64,000 nt of DNA, taken from contig CAXIUT010000097.1 of assembly GCA_964035545.1 (NCBI GenBank), positions 496,001 to 560,000 of the forward strand. Reading direction: 5' to 3'. The first letter of the stretch is position 1, and each line of letters opens with the position of its first letter. The translations under genes and the position numbers were made by a program. The DNA is from Bugula neritina (lineage: Eukaryota; Bryozoa; Gymnolaemata; Cheilostomatida; Bugulidae). The notes below the pieces were generated by a model, which searched no databases, had not been told where the DNA came from, and saw only the letters and a list, made by a program, of their open reading frames with translations. Shown here piece by piece: positions 29,221-44,900 of the stretch.

Positions 29221-32200
29221 TAAAAGCTGCAACTTACTGAAATACACTGCTACATACTGAAATATACTGCAACACACAGCAACATACTGCAACATACTAA
29301 AATACACTGTAACATATTGGAATACACTGCAACACATTGAAATATACTGCAAATACTGAAATACACTGCTACATACTGAAATATTTTGCAACACACTGCA
29401 ACATACTGCAACATACTAAAGTATACTGCAACATACTGAAATACACTGCAGAATACTGAAATACACTGTAACATACTGAAATATAATGCAAAATACTGAA
29501 ATACATTGCTACATACTGAAATATACTGCAACACACTGCGACATACTGCAACATACTAAAATACACTGTAACATATTGAAATACACTGCAACACATTGAA
29601 ATATACTGCAATGTACCGAAATATATGGTAAACTACTGAAATATACTGTCACACATTCAAAAATACTGCAACATACTGAAATATACTGCGACACATTGCA
29701 ATATACTGTAACGTACTGAAATATGCTGTAGCACATTGAAATACACTGCAACTCACTGAAATATACTGCAACATACTGAAATACACTGTAACATATTGAA
29801 ATATACTGCAACATACTGAAATACACTGTAACATACTGAAAAACACTGCAACATACTACAACATATTGAAATACACTGCAACACATTGAAATATACTGCA
29901 AAATACTTAAATATACGGTGATATACCAAAATAAACTGTAACACATTTAAAAATACTGCAACACACTGAAATACACTGCAACACTCTGAAATACACTGCA
30001 AAATACTGTAACACACTGAAATATACTGCAACACACTGCAACATACTGCAACATACTAGAATACACTGTAACATATTGAAATATACTGCAACATACTGAA
30101 ATACACTGCTACATACTGAAATATACTGCAACACACTACAATATACTGCAACATGCTAAAATATACTGCAACATACTGAAATACCCTGCAAAATACTGAA
30201 ATACACTGTAACATACTGAAGTATACTGCAACATACTGAAATACACTGCTACATACTGAAATATACTGCAACACACTGCGACATACTGCAACATACTAAA
30301 ATACACTGTAACATATTGAAATACACTGCAACACATTGAAATATACTGCAATGTACCGAAATATATGGTAAACTACTGAAATATACTGTCACACATTGAA
30401 AAACACTGCAAAATACTGAAATATACTGCGACACATTGCAATATACTGTAACATACTGAAATATGCTGTATCACACTGAAATACACTGCAACTCACTGAA
30501 ATATACTGCAACATACTGAAATACACTGTAACATATTGAAATATACTGCAACATACTGAAATACAGTGCTACATACTGAAATATACTGCAACATACTGCA
30601 ACATAGTGAAATACACTGCAACATACTGCAAGATAGTGAAATACACTGTAACATACTGAAATACACCGCAAAATACTACAACATATTGAAATGCACTGTA
30701 ACATATTGAAATACACTGCAACACATTGAAATATACTGCAACATACCTAATTATACGGTAATATACCAAAATATACTGTAACACATCGAAAAATACTGCA
30801 ACATACTGAAATACACTGCAACACACCGAAAAACACTGAAAATACTGTAACACACTGAAATATACTGCAAAATACTGAAATATACTGCAAAATACTGAAA
30901 TACACTGCTACATACTGAAATATACTGCAACACACCGCAACATACTGCAACATACTAAAGTATACTGCAACATACTGAAATACACTGCAAAATACTAAAA
31001 TACACTATAACATACTGAAATATACTGCAACATACTGAAATACACTGCTATATACTGAAATACACTGCAACACACTACAACATACTGCAACATGCTAAAA
31101 GCTGCCACTTACTGAAATACACTGCTACATACTGAAATATACTGCAACACACAGCAACATACTGCAACATACTAAAATACACTGTAACATATTGGAATAC
31201 ACTGCAACACATTGAAATATACTGCAAAATACTGAAATACACTGCTACATACTGAAATATTTTGCAACACACTGCAACATACTGCAACATACTAAAGTAT
31301 ACTGCAACATACTGAAATATACTGCAACATACTGAAATACACTGTAACATATTGAAATATACTGCAACATACTGAAATACACTGTAACATACTGAAAAAC
31401 ACTGCAACATACTACAACATACCTAAATATACGGTGATATACCAAAATAAACTGTAACACATTTAAAAATACTGCAACATACTGAAATACACTGCAACAC
31501 TCTGAAATACACTGCAAAATACTGTAACACACTGAAATATACTGCAACACACTGCAACATACTGCAACATACTAGAATACACTGTAACATATTGAAATAT
31601 ACTGCAACATACTGAAATACACTGCTATATACTGAAATATACTGCAACACACTACAATATACTGCAACATGCTATAATATACTGCAACATACTGAAATAC
31701 CCTGCAAAATACTGAAATACACTGTAACATACTGAAGTATACTGCAACATACTGAAATACACTGCTACATACTGAAATATACTGCAACACACAGCAACAT
31801 ACTGCAACATACTAAAATACACTGTAACATATTGGAATACACTGCAACACACTGAAATATACTGCAAAATACTGAAATACACTGCTACATACTGAAATTT
31901 ACTGCGACACACTGCAACATACTGCAACATACTAAAATGCACTGTAACATAGTGAAATAGACTGCAACACATTGAAATATACTGCAAAATACTGAAATAC
32001 ACTGCTATATACTGAAATACACTGCAACACACTACAACATACTGCAACATGCTAAAATATACTGCAACATACTGAAATACACTGCAAAATACTGAAATAC
32101 ACTGTAACATACTGAAGTATACTGCAACATACTGAAATACACTGCTACATACTGAAATATACTGCAACACACAGCAACATACTGCAACATACTAAAATAC

Positions 32201-33111
32201 ACTGTAACATATTGGAATACACTGCAACACATTGAAATATACTGCAAAATACTGAAACACACTGCTACATACTGAAATATACTGCGACACACCGCAACAT
32301 ACCGCAACGTACTAAAATACACTGTAACATATTGAAATAGACTGCAACACATTGAAATATACTGCAATGTACCGAAATATATGGTAAACTACTGAAATAT
32401 ACTGTCACACATTGAAAAACACTGCAACATACTGAAATATACTGCGACACATTGCAATATACTGTAACATACTGAAATATGCTGTATCACACTGAAATAC
32501 ACTGCAACTCACTGAAATATACTGCAACATACTGAAATACACTGTAACATATTGAAATATACTGCAACATACTGAAATACAGTGCTACATACTGAAATAT
32601 ACTGCAACATACTGCAACATAGTGAAATACACTGCAACATACTGCAAGATAGTGAAATACAATGTAACATACTGAAATACACCGCAAAATACTACAACAT
32701 ATTGAAATGCACTGTAACATATTGAAATACACTGCAACACATTGAAATATACTGCAACATACCTAATTATACGGTAATATACCAATATATACTGTAACAC
32801 ATCAAAAAATACTGCAACATACTGAAATACACTGCAACACACCGAAAAACACTGAAAATACTGTAACACGCTGAAATATACTGCAAAATACTGAAATATA
32901 CTGCAAAATACTGAAATACACTGCTACATACTGAAATATACTGCAACACACCGCAACATACTGCAACATACTAAAGTATACTGCAACATACTGAAATACA
33001 CTGCAAAATACTAAAATACACTATAACATACTGAAATATACTGCAACATACTGAAATACACTGCTATATACTGAAATACACTGCAACACACTACAACATA
33101 CTGCAACATGC
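29221..33111. repeat. 3.9-kb subunit 1 of the 12.7-kb repeat (3,891 bp)
   Basis: It is phased on the 7-bp marker and made of a 1,875-bp half (29,221-31,095, marker form gctgcaac) and a 2,016-bp half (31,096-33,111, marker form gctgccac). Offset 3,891 carries it onto subunit 2. The 9-bp unit occurs once in each half, and the ctgcaaatactg deletion occurs in the first half only. The same subunit recurs at 41,903-45,793. Confidence 0.8.
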
Positions 33112-36100
33112 TAAAAGCTGCAACTTACTGAAATACACTGCTACATACTGAAATATACTGCAACACACAGCAACATACTGCAACATACTAAAATACACTG
33201 TAACATATTGGAATACACTGCAACACATTGAAATATACTGCAAATACTGAAATACACTGCTACATACTGAAATATTTTGCAACACACTGCAACATACTGC
33301 AACATACTAAAGTATACTGCAACATACTGAAATACACTGCAGAATACTGAAATACACTGTAACATACTGAAATATAATGCAAAATACTGAAATACATTGC
33401 TACATACTGAAATATACTGCAACACACTGCGACATACTGCAACATACTAAAATACACTGTAACATATTGAAATACACTGCAACACATTGAAATATACTGC
33501 AATGTACCGAAATATATGGTAAACTACTGAAATATACTGTCACACATTCAAAAATACTGCAACATACTGAAATATACTGCGACACATTGCAATATACTGT
33601 AACGTACTGAAATATGCTGTAGCACATTGAAATACACTGCAACTCACTGAAATATACTGCAACATACTGAAATACACTGTAACATATTGAAATATACTGC
33701 AACATACTGAAATACACTGTAACATACTGAAAAACACTGCAACATACTACAACATATTGAAATACACTGCAACACATTGAAATATACTGCAAAATACCTA
33801 AATATACGGTGATATACCAAAATAAACTGTAACACATTTAAAAATACTGCAACACACTGAAATACACTGCAACACTCTGAAATACACTGCAAAATACTGT
33901 AACACACTGAAATATACTGCAACACACTGCAACATACTGCAACATACTAGAATACACTGTAACATATTGAAATATACTGCAAAATACTGAAATACACTGC
34001 TACATACTGAAATATACTGCAACACACTACAATATACTGCAACATGCTAAAATATACTGCAACATACTGAAATACCCTGCAAAATACTGAAATACACTGT
34101 AACATACTGAAGTATACTGCAACATACTGAAATACACTGCTACATACTGAAATATACTGCAACACACTGCGACATACTGCAACATACTAAAATACACTGT
34201 AACATATTGAAATACACTGCAACACATTGAAATATACTGCAATGTACCGAAATATATGGTAAACTAATGAAATATACTGTCACACATTGAAAAACACTGC
34301 AAAATACTGAAATATACTGCGACACATTGCAATATACTGTAACATACTGAAATATGCTGTATCACACTGAAATACACTGCAACTCACTGAAATATACTGC
34401 AACATACTGAAATACACTGTAACATATTGAAATATACTGCAACATACTGAAATACAGTGCTACATACTGAAATATACTGCAACATACTGCAACATAGTGA
34501 AATACACTGCAACATACTGCAAGATAGTGAAATACACTGTAACATACTGAAATACACCGCAAAATACTACAACATATTGAAATGCACTGTAACATATTGA
34601 AATACACTGCAACACATTGAAATATACTGCAACATACCTAATTATACGGTAATATACCAAAATATACTGTAACACATCGAAAAAAACTGCAACATACTGA
34701 AATACACTGCAACACACCGAAAAACACTGAAAATACTGTAACACACTGAAATATACTGCAAAATACTGAAATATACTGCAAAATACTGAAATACACTGCT
34801 ACATACTGAAATATACTGCAACACACCGCAACATACTGCAACATACTAAAGTATACTGCAACATACTGAAATACACTGCAAAATACTAAAATACACTATA
34901 ACATACTGAAATATACTGCAACATACTGAAATACACTGCTATATACTGAAATACACTGCAACACACTACAACATACTGCAACATGCTAAAAGCTGCCACT
35001 TACTGAAATACACTGCTACATACTGAAATATACTGCAACACACAGCAACATACTGCAACATACTAAAATACACTGTAACATATTGGAATACACTGCAACA
35101 CATTGAAATATACTGCAAAATACTGAAATACACTGCTACATACTGAAATATTTTGCAACACACTGCAACATACTGCAACATACTAAAGTATACTGCAACA
35201 TACTGAAATATACTGCAACATACTGAAATACACTGTAACATATTGAAATATACTGCAACATACTGAAATACACTGTAACATACTGAAAAACACTGCAACA
35301 TACTACAACATATTGAAATACACTGCAACACATTGAAATATACTGCAAAATACTGAAATACACTGCTACATACTGAAATATTTTGCAACACACTGCAACA
35401 TACTGCAACATACTAAAGTATACTGCAACATACTGAAATATACTGCAACATACTGAAATACACTGTAACATACTGAAAAACACTGCAACATACTACAACA
35501 TACCTAAATATACGGTGATATACCAAAATAAACTGTAACACATTTAAAAATACTGCAACATACTGAAATACACTGCAACACTCTGAAATACACTGCAAAA
35601 TACTGTAACACACTGAAATATACTGCAACACACTGCAACATACTGCAACATACTAGAATACACTGTAACATATTGAAATATACTGCAACATACTGAAATA
35701 CACTGCTATATACTGAAATATACTGCAACACACTACAATATACTGCAACATGCTATAATATACTGCAACATACTGAAATACCCTGCAAAATACTGAAATA
35801 CACTGTAACATACTGAAGTATACTGCAACATACTGAAATACACTGCTACATACTGAAATATACTGCAACACACAGCAACATACTGCAACATACTAAAATA
35901 CACTGTAACATATTGGAATACACTGCAACACACTGAAATATACTGCAAAATACTGAAATACACTGCTACATACTGAAATTTACTGCGACACACTGCAACA
36001 TACTGCAACATACTAAAATGCACTGTAACATAGTGAAATAGACTGCAACACATTGAAATATACTGCAAAATACTGAAATACACTGCTATATACTGAAATA

Positions 36101-37191
36101 CACTGCAACACACTACAACATACTGCAACATGCTAAAATATACTGCAACATACTGAAATACACTGCAAAATACTGAAATACACTGTAACATACTGAAGTA
36201 TACTGCAACATACTGAAATACACTGCTACATACTGAAATATACTGCAACACACAGCAACATACTGCAACATACTAAAATACACTGTAACATATTGGAATA
36301 CACTGCAACACATTGAAATATACTGCAAAATACTGAAACACACTGCTACATACTGAAATATACTGCGACACACCGCAACATACCGCAACGTACTAAAATA
36401 CACTGTAACATATTGAAATAGACTGCAACACATTGAAATATACTGCAATGTACCGAAATATATGGTAAAGTACTGAAATATACTGTCACACATTGAAAAA
36501 CACTGCAACATACTGAAATATACTGCGACACATTGCAATATACTGTAACATACTGAAATATGCTGTATCACACTGAAATACACTGCAACTCACTGAAATA
36601 TACTGCAACATACTGAAATACACTGTAACATATTGAAATATACTGCAACATACTGAAATACAGTGCTACATACTGAAATATACTGCAACATACTGCAACA
36701 TAGTGAAATACACTGCAACATACTGCAAGATAGTGAAATACACTGTAACATACTGAAATACACAGCAAAATACTACAACATATTGAAATGCACTGTAACA
36801 TATTGAAATACACTGCAACACATTGAAATATACTGCAACATACCTAATTATACGTAATATACCAAAATATACTGTAACACATCAAAAAATACTGCAACAT
36901 ACTGAAATACACTGCAACACACCGAAAAACACTGAAAATACTGTAACACACTGAAATATACTGCAAAATACTGAAATATACTGCAAAATACTGAAATACA
37001 CTGCTACATACTGAAATATACTGCAACACACCGCAACATACTGCAACATACTAAAGTATACTGCAACATACTGAAATACACTGCAAAATACTAAAATACA
37101 CTATAACATACTGAAATATACTGCAACATACTGAAATACACTGCTATATACTGAAATACACTGCAACACACTACAACATACTGCAACATGC
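33112..37191. repeat. 3.9-kb subunit 2 of the 12.7-kb repeat (4,080 bp)
   Basis: It has the same two-half structure as subunit 1: 1,875 bp with marker gctgcaac, then 2,205 bp with marker gctgccac. The extra length relative to subunit 1 is a local partial duplication of 230 bp, less 40 bp, near 35,320-35,510. A 1-bp deletion at 36,852 reduces it by one. It recurs at 45,794-49,873. Confidence 0.8.
35321..35510. repeat. Local partial duplication within a subunit (net +190 bp)
   Basis: The rare unit ttttgcaaca occurs at 35,151 and again at 35,381, 230 bp apart, with the same flanking order. The second pass lacks 40 bp between cactgtaaca and tactgaaaaa. The net insertion is therefore 190 bp relative to the equivalent subunit at 31.1-31.4 kb. 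The same arrangement is present 12,682 bp downstream near 48,003-48,192. Confidence 0.8.
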
Positions 37192-40100
37192 TAAAAGCTG
37201 CAACTTACTGAAATACACTGCTACATACTGAAATATACTGCAACACACAGCAACATACTGCAACATACTAAAATACACTGTAACATATTGGAATACACTG
37301 CAACACATTGAAATATACTGCAAATACTGAAATACACTGCTACATACTGAAATATTTTGCAACACACTGCAACATACTGCAACATACTAAAGTATACTGC
37401 AACATACTGAAATACACTGCAGAATACTGAAATACACTGTAACATACTGAAATATAATGCAAAATACTGAAATACATTGCTACATACTGAAATATACTGC
37501 AACACACTGCGACATACTGCAACATACTAAAATACACTGTAACATATTGAAATACACTGCAACACATTGAAATATACTGCAATGTACCGAAATATATGGT
37601 AAACTACTGAAATATACTGTCACACATTCAAAAATACTGCAACATACTGAAATATACTGCGACACATTGCAATATACTGTAACGTACTGAAATATGCTGT
37701 AGCACATTGAAATACACTGCAACTCACTGAAATATACTGCAACATACTGAAATACACTGTAACATATTGAAATATACTGCAACATACTGAAATACACTGT
37801 AACATACTGAAAAACACTGCAACATACTACAACATATTGAAATACACTGCAACACATTGAAATATACTGCAAAATACCTAAATATACGGTGATATACCAA
37901 AATAAACTGTAACACATTTAAAAATACTGCAACACACTGAAATACACTGCAACACTCTGAAATACACTGCAAAATACTGTAACACACTGAAATATGCTGC
38001 AACACACTGCAACATACTGCAACATACTAGAATACACTGTAACATATTGAAATATACTGCAAAATACTGAAATACACTGCTACATACTGAAATATACTGC
38101 AACACACTACAATATACTGCAACATGCTAAAATATACTGCAACATACTGAAATACCCTGCAAAATACTGAAATACACTGTAACATACTGAAGTATACTGC
38201 AACATACTGAAATACACTGCTACATACTGAAATATACTGCAACACACTGCGACATACTGCAACATACTAAAATACACTGTAACATATTGAAATACACTGC
38301 AACACATTGAAATATACTGCAATGTACCGAAATATATGGTAAACTACTGAAATATACTGTCACACATTGAAAAACACTGCAAAATACTGAAATATACTGC
38401 GACACATTGCAATATACTGTAACATACTGAAATATGCTGTATCACACTGAAATACACTGCAACTCACTGAAATATACTGCAACATACTGAAATACACTGT
38501 AACATATTGAAATATACTGCAACATACTGAAATACAGTGCTACATACTGAAATATACTGCAACATACTGCAACATAGTGAAATACACTGCAACATACTGC
38601 AAGATAGTGAAATACACTGTAACATACTGAAATACACCGCAAAATACTACAACATATTGAAATGCACTGTAACATATTGAAATACACTGCAACACATTGA
38701 AATATACTGCAACATACCTAATTATACGGTAATATACCAAAATATACTGTAACACATCGAAAAATACTGCAACATACTGAAATACACTGCAACACACCGA
38801 AAAACACTGAAAATACTGTAACACACTGAAATATACTGCAAAATACTGAAATATACTGCAAAATACTGAAATACACTGCTACATACTGAAATATACTGCA
38901 ACACACCGCAACATACTGCAACATACTAAAGTATACTGCAACATACTGAAATACACTGCAAAATACTAAAATACACTATAACATACTGAAATATACTGCA
39001 ACATACTGAAATACACTGCTATATACTGAAATACACTGCAACACACTACAACATACTGCAACATGCTAAAAGCTGCCACTTACTGAAATACACTGCTACA
39101 TACTGAAATATACTGCAACACACAGCAACATACTGCAACATACTAAAATACACTGTAACATATTGGAATACACTGCAACACATTGAAATATACTGCAAAA
39201 TACTGAAATACACTGCTACATACTGAAATATTTTGCAACACACTGCAACATACTGCAACATACTAAAGTATACTGCAACATACTGAAATATACTGCAACA
39301 TACTGAAATACACTGTAACATATTGAATGATACTGCAACATACTGAAATACACTGTAACATACTGAAAAACACTGCAACATACTACAACATATTGAAATA
39401 CACTGCAACACATTGAAATATACTGCAACATACCTAAATATACGGTGATATACCAAAATAAACTGTAAAACATTTAAAAATACTGCAACATACTGAAATA
39501 CACTGCAACACTCTGAAATACTCTGCAAAATACTGTAACACACTGAAATATACTGCAACACACTGCAACATACTGCAACATACTAGAATACACTGTAACA
39601 TATTGAAATATACTGCAACATACTGAAATACACTGCTATATACTGAAATATACTGCAACACACTACAATATACTGCAACATGCTATAATATACTGCAACA
39701 TACTGAAATACCCTGCAAAATACTGAAATACACTGTAACATACTGAAGTATACTGCAACATACTGAAATACACTGCTACATACTGAAATATACTGCAACA
39801 CACAGCAACATACTGCAACATACTAAAATACACTGTAACATATTGGAATACACTGCAACACACTGAAATATACTGCAAAATACTGAAATACACTGCTACA
39901 TACTGAAATTTACTGCGACACACTGCAACATACTGCAACATACTAAAATGCACTGTAACATAGTGAAATAGACTGCAACACATTGAAATATACTGCAAAA
40001 TACTGAAATACACTGCTATATACTGAAATACACTGCAACACACTACAACATACTGCAACATGCTAAAATATACTGCAACATACTGAAATACACTGCAAAA

Positions 40101-41902
40101 TACTGAAATACACTGTAACATACTGAAGTATACTGCAACATACTGAAATACACTGCTACATACTGAAATATACTGCAACACACAGCAACATACTGCAACA
40201 TACTAAAATACACTGTAACATATTGGAATACACTGCAACACATTGAAATATACTGCAAAATACTGAAATACACTGCTACATACTGAAATATACTGCGACA
40301 CACCGCAACATACCGCAACGTACTAAAATACACTGTAACATATTGAAATAGACTGCAACACATTGAAATATACTGCAAAATACTGAAATACACTGCTACA
40401 TACTGAAATATACTGCAACACACTGCAACATACTGCAACATACTAAAATATACTGCAACATACTGAAATACACTGTAACATACTGAAATATACTGCAAAA
40501 TACTGAAATACACTGCTACATACTGAAATATACTGCAACACACTGCGACATACTGCAACATACTAAAATACACTGTAACATATTGAAATACACTGCAACA
40601 CATTGAAATATACTGCAATGTACCGAAATATATGGTAAACTACTGAAATATACTGTCACACATTGAAAATCACTGCAACATACTGAAATATACTGCGACA
40701 CATTGCAATATACTGTAACATACTAAAATATGCTGTAGCACACTGAAATACACTGCAACTCACTGAAATATACTGCAACATACTGAAATACACTGTAACA
40801 TATTGAAATATACTGCAACATACTGCAACATACTGCAACATACTAAAATATACTGCAACATACTGAAATACACTGCAGAATACTGAAATACACTGTAACA
40901 TACTGAAATATACTGCAAAATACTGAAATACACTGCTACATACTGAAATATACTGCAACACACAGCAACATACTGCAACATACTAAAATACACTGTAACA
41001 TATTGGAATACACTGCAACACATTGAAATATACTGCAAAATACTGAAACACACTGCTACATACTGAAATATACTGCGACACACCGCAACATACAGCAACG
41101 TACTAAAATACACTGTAACATATTGAAATAGACTGCAACACATTGAAATATACTGCAATGTACCGAAATATATGGTAAACTACTGAAATATACTGTCACA
41201 CATTGAAAAACACTGCAACATACTGAAATATACTGCGACACATTGCAATATACTGTAACATACTGAAATATGCTGTATCACACTGAAATACACTGCAACT
41301 CACTGAAATATACTGCAACATACTGAAATACACTGTAACATTTTGAAATATACTGCAACATACTGAAATACAGTGCTACATACTGAACTATACTGCAACA
41401 TACTGCAACATAGTGAAATACACTGCAACATACTGCAAGATAGTGAAATACACTGTAACATACTGAAATACACCGCAAAATACTACAACATATTGAAATG
41501 CACTGTAACATATTGAAATACACTGCAACACATTGAAATATACTGCAACATACCTAATTATACGGTAATATACCAAAATATACTGTAACACATCAAAAAA
41601 TACTGCAACATACTGAAATACACTGCAACACACCGAAAAACACTGAAAATACTGTAACACACTGAAATATACTGCAAAATACTGAAATATACTGCAAAAT
41701 ACTGAAATACACTGCTACATACTGAAATATACTGCAACACACCGCAACATACTGCAACATACTAAAGTATACTGCAACATACTGAAATACACTGCAAAAT
41801 ACTAAAATACACTATAACATACTGAAATATACTGCAACATACTGAAATACACTGCTATATACTGAAATACACTGCAACACACTACAACATACTGCAACAT
41901 GC
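37192..41902. repeat. 3.9-kb subunit 3 of the 12.7-kb repeat (4,711 bp, spans the copy junction)
   Basis: The first half is 1,875 bp (marker gctgcaac, 37,192-39,066). The second is 2,836 bp (marker gctgccac at 39,067). The second half carries extra material around 40.2-40.9 kb resembling the 0.9-1.3 kb and 10.8-11.2 kb type units, including a ctgcag unit near 40,874. The 12,682-bp junction near 40,920 falls inside it. The equivalent after copy 2 is 49,874-54,464, only 4,591 bp because the sequence past 53,602 differs. Confidence 0.75.
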
Positions 41903-44900
41903 TAAAAGCTGCAACTTACTGAAATACACTGCTACATACTGAAATATACTGCAACACACAGCAACATACTGCAACATACTAAAATACACTGTAACATATT
42001 GGAATACACTGCAACACATTGAAATATACTGCAAATACTGAAATACACTGCTACATACTGAAATATTTTGCAACACACTGCAACATACTGCAACATACTA
42101 AAGTATACTGCAACATACTGAAATACACTGCAGAATACTGAAATACACTGTAACATACTGAAATATAATGCAAAATACTGAAATACATTGCTACATACTG
42201 AAATATACTGCAACACACTGCGACATACTGCAACATACTAAAATACACTGTAACATATTGAAATACACTGCAACACATTGAAATATACTGCAATGTACCG
42301 AAATATATGGTAAACTACTGAAATATACTGTCACACATTCAAAAATACTGCAACATACTGAAATATACTGCGACACATTGCAATATACTGTAACGTACTG
42401 AAATATGCTGTAGCACATTGAAATACACTGCAACTCACTGAAATATACTGCAACATACTGAAATACACTGTAACATATTGAAATATACTGCAACATACTG
42501 AAATACACTGTAACATACTGAAAAACACTGCAACATACTACAACATATTGAAATACACTGCAACACATTGAAATATACTGCAAAATACTTAAATATACGG
42601 TGATATACCAAAATAAACTGTAACACATTTAAAAATACTGCAACACACTGAAATACACTGCAACACTCTGAAATACACTGCAAAATACTGTAACACACTG
42701 AAATATACTGCAACACACTGCAACATACTGCAACATACTAGAATACACTGTAACATATTGAAATATACTGCAACATACTGAAATACACTGCTACATACTG
42801 AAATATACTGCAACACACTACAATATACTGCAACATGCTAAAATATACTGCAACATACTGAAATACCCTGCAAAATACTGAAATACACTGTAACATACTG
42901 AAGTATACTGCAACATACTGAAATACACTGCTACATACTGAAATATACTGCAACACACTGCGACATACTGCAACATACTAAAATACACTGTAACATATTG
43001 AAATACACTGCAACACATTGAAATATACTGCAATGTACCGAAATATATGGTAAACTACTGAAATATACTGTCACACATTGAAAAACACTGCAAAATACTG
43101 AAATATACTGCGACACATTGCAATATACTGTAACATACTGAAATATGCTGTATCACACTGAAATACACTGCAACTCACTGAAATATACTGCAACATACTG
43201 AAATACACTGTAACATATTGAAATATACTGCAACATACTGAAATACAGTGCTACATACTGAAATATACTGCAACATACTGCAACATAGTGAAATACACTG
43301 CAACATACTGCAAGATAGTGAAATACACTGTAACATACTGAAATACACCGCAAAATACTACAACATATTGAAATGCACTGTAACATATTGAAATACACTG
43401 CAACACATTGAAATATACTGCAACATACCTAATTATACGGTAATATACCAAAATATACTGTAACACATCGAAAAATACTGCAACATACTGAAATACACTG
43501 CAACACACCGAAAAACACTGAAAATACTGTAACACACTGAAATATACTGCAAAATACTGAAATATACTGCAAAATACTGAAATACACTGCTACATACTGA
43601 AATATACTGCAACACACCGCAACATACTGCAACATACTAAAGTATACTGCAACATACTGAAATACACTGCAAAATACTAAAATACACTATAACATACTGA
43701 AATATACTGCAACATACTGAAATACACTGCTATATACTGAAATACACTGCAACACACTACAACATACTGCAACATGCTAAAAGCTGCCACTTACTGAAAT
43801 ACACTGCTACATACTGAAATATACTGCAACACACAGCAACATACTGCAACATACTAAAATACACTGTAACATATTGGAATACACTGCAACACATTGAAAT
43901 ATACTGCAAAATACTGAAATACACTGCTACATACTGAAATATTTTGCAACACACTGCAACATACTGCAACATACTAAAGTATACTGCAACATACTGAAAT
44001 ATACTGCAACATACTGAAATACACTGTAACATATTGAAATATACTGCAACATACTGAAATACACTGTAACATACTGAAAAACACTGCAACATACTACAAC
44101 ATACCTAAATATACGGTGATATACCAAAATAAACTGTAACACATTTAAAAATACTGCAACATACTGAAATACACTGCAACACTCTGAAATACACTGCAAA
44201 ATACTGTAACACACTGAAATATACTGCAACACACTGCAACATACTGCAACATACTAGAATACACTGTAACATATTGAAATATACTGCAACATACTGAAAT
44301 ACACTGCTATATACTGAAATATACTGCAACACACTACAATATACTGCAACATGCTATAATATACTGCAACATACTGAAATACCCTGCAAAATACTGAAAT
44401 ACACTGTAACATACTGAAGTATACTGCAACATACTGAAATACACTGCTACATACTGAAATATACTGCAACACACAGCAACATACTGCAACATACTAAAAT
44501 ACACTGTAACATATTGGAATACACTGCAACACACTGAAATATACTGCAAAATACTGAAATACACTGCTACATACTGAAATTTACTGCGACACACTGCAAC
44601 ATACTGCAACATACTAAAATGCACTGTAACATAGTGAAATAGACTGCAACACATTGAAATATACTGCAAAATACTGAAATACACTGCTATATACTGAAAT
44701 ACACTGCAACACACTACAACATACTGCAACATGCTAAAATATACTGCAACATACTGAAATACACTGCAAAATACTGAAATACACTGTAACATACTGAAGT
44801 ATACTGCAACATACTGAAATACACTGCTACATACTGAAATATACTGCAACACACAGCAACATACTGCAACATACTAAAATACACTGTAACATATTGGAAT

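Larger units (their letters stand above)
28239..40920. repeat. 12,682-bp higher-order repeat, copy 1
   Basis: Every landmark from about 28,239 on recurs at exactly +12,682. The shared variants include ones found nowhere else in the window: the 1-bp deletion in tatacgtaatat (36,852/49,534), ctaatgaaatatac (about 34,265/46,947), cgaaaaaaactgc (about 34,679/47,361) and aatatgctgcaacacac (about 37,993/50,675). I saw no difference between the copies in the stretches I compared. The length is 1,271 ten-bp units minus 28. The 28 is accounted for by six 7-bp units, six 9-bp units and four 1-bp deletions. Internally it has three subunits (phased on the 7-bp marker: 3,891, 4,080 and 4,711 bp). The left boundary is set where homology to 40,861-40,920 falls off. 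Confidence 0.9.
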
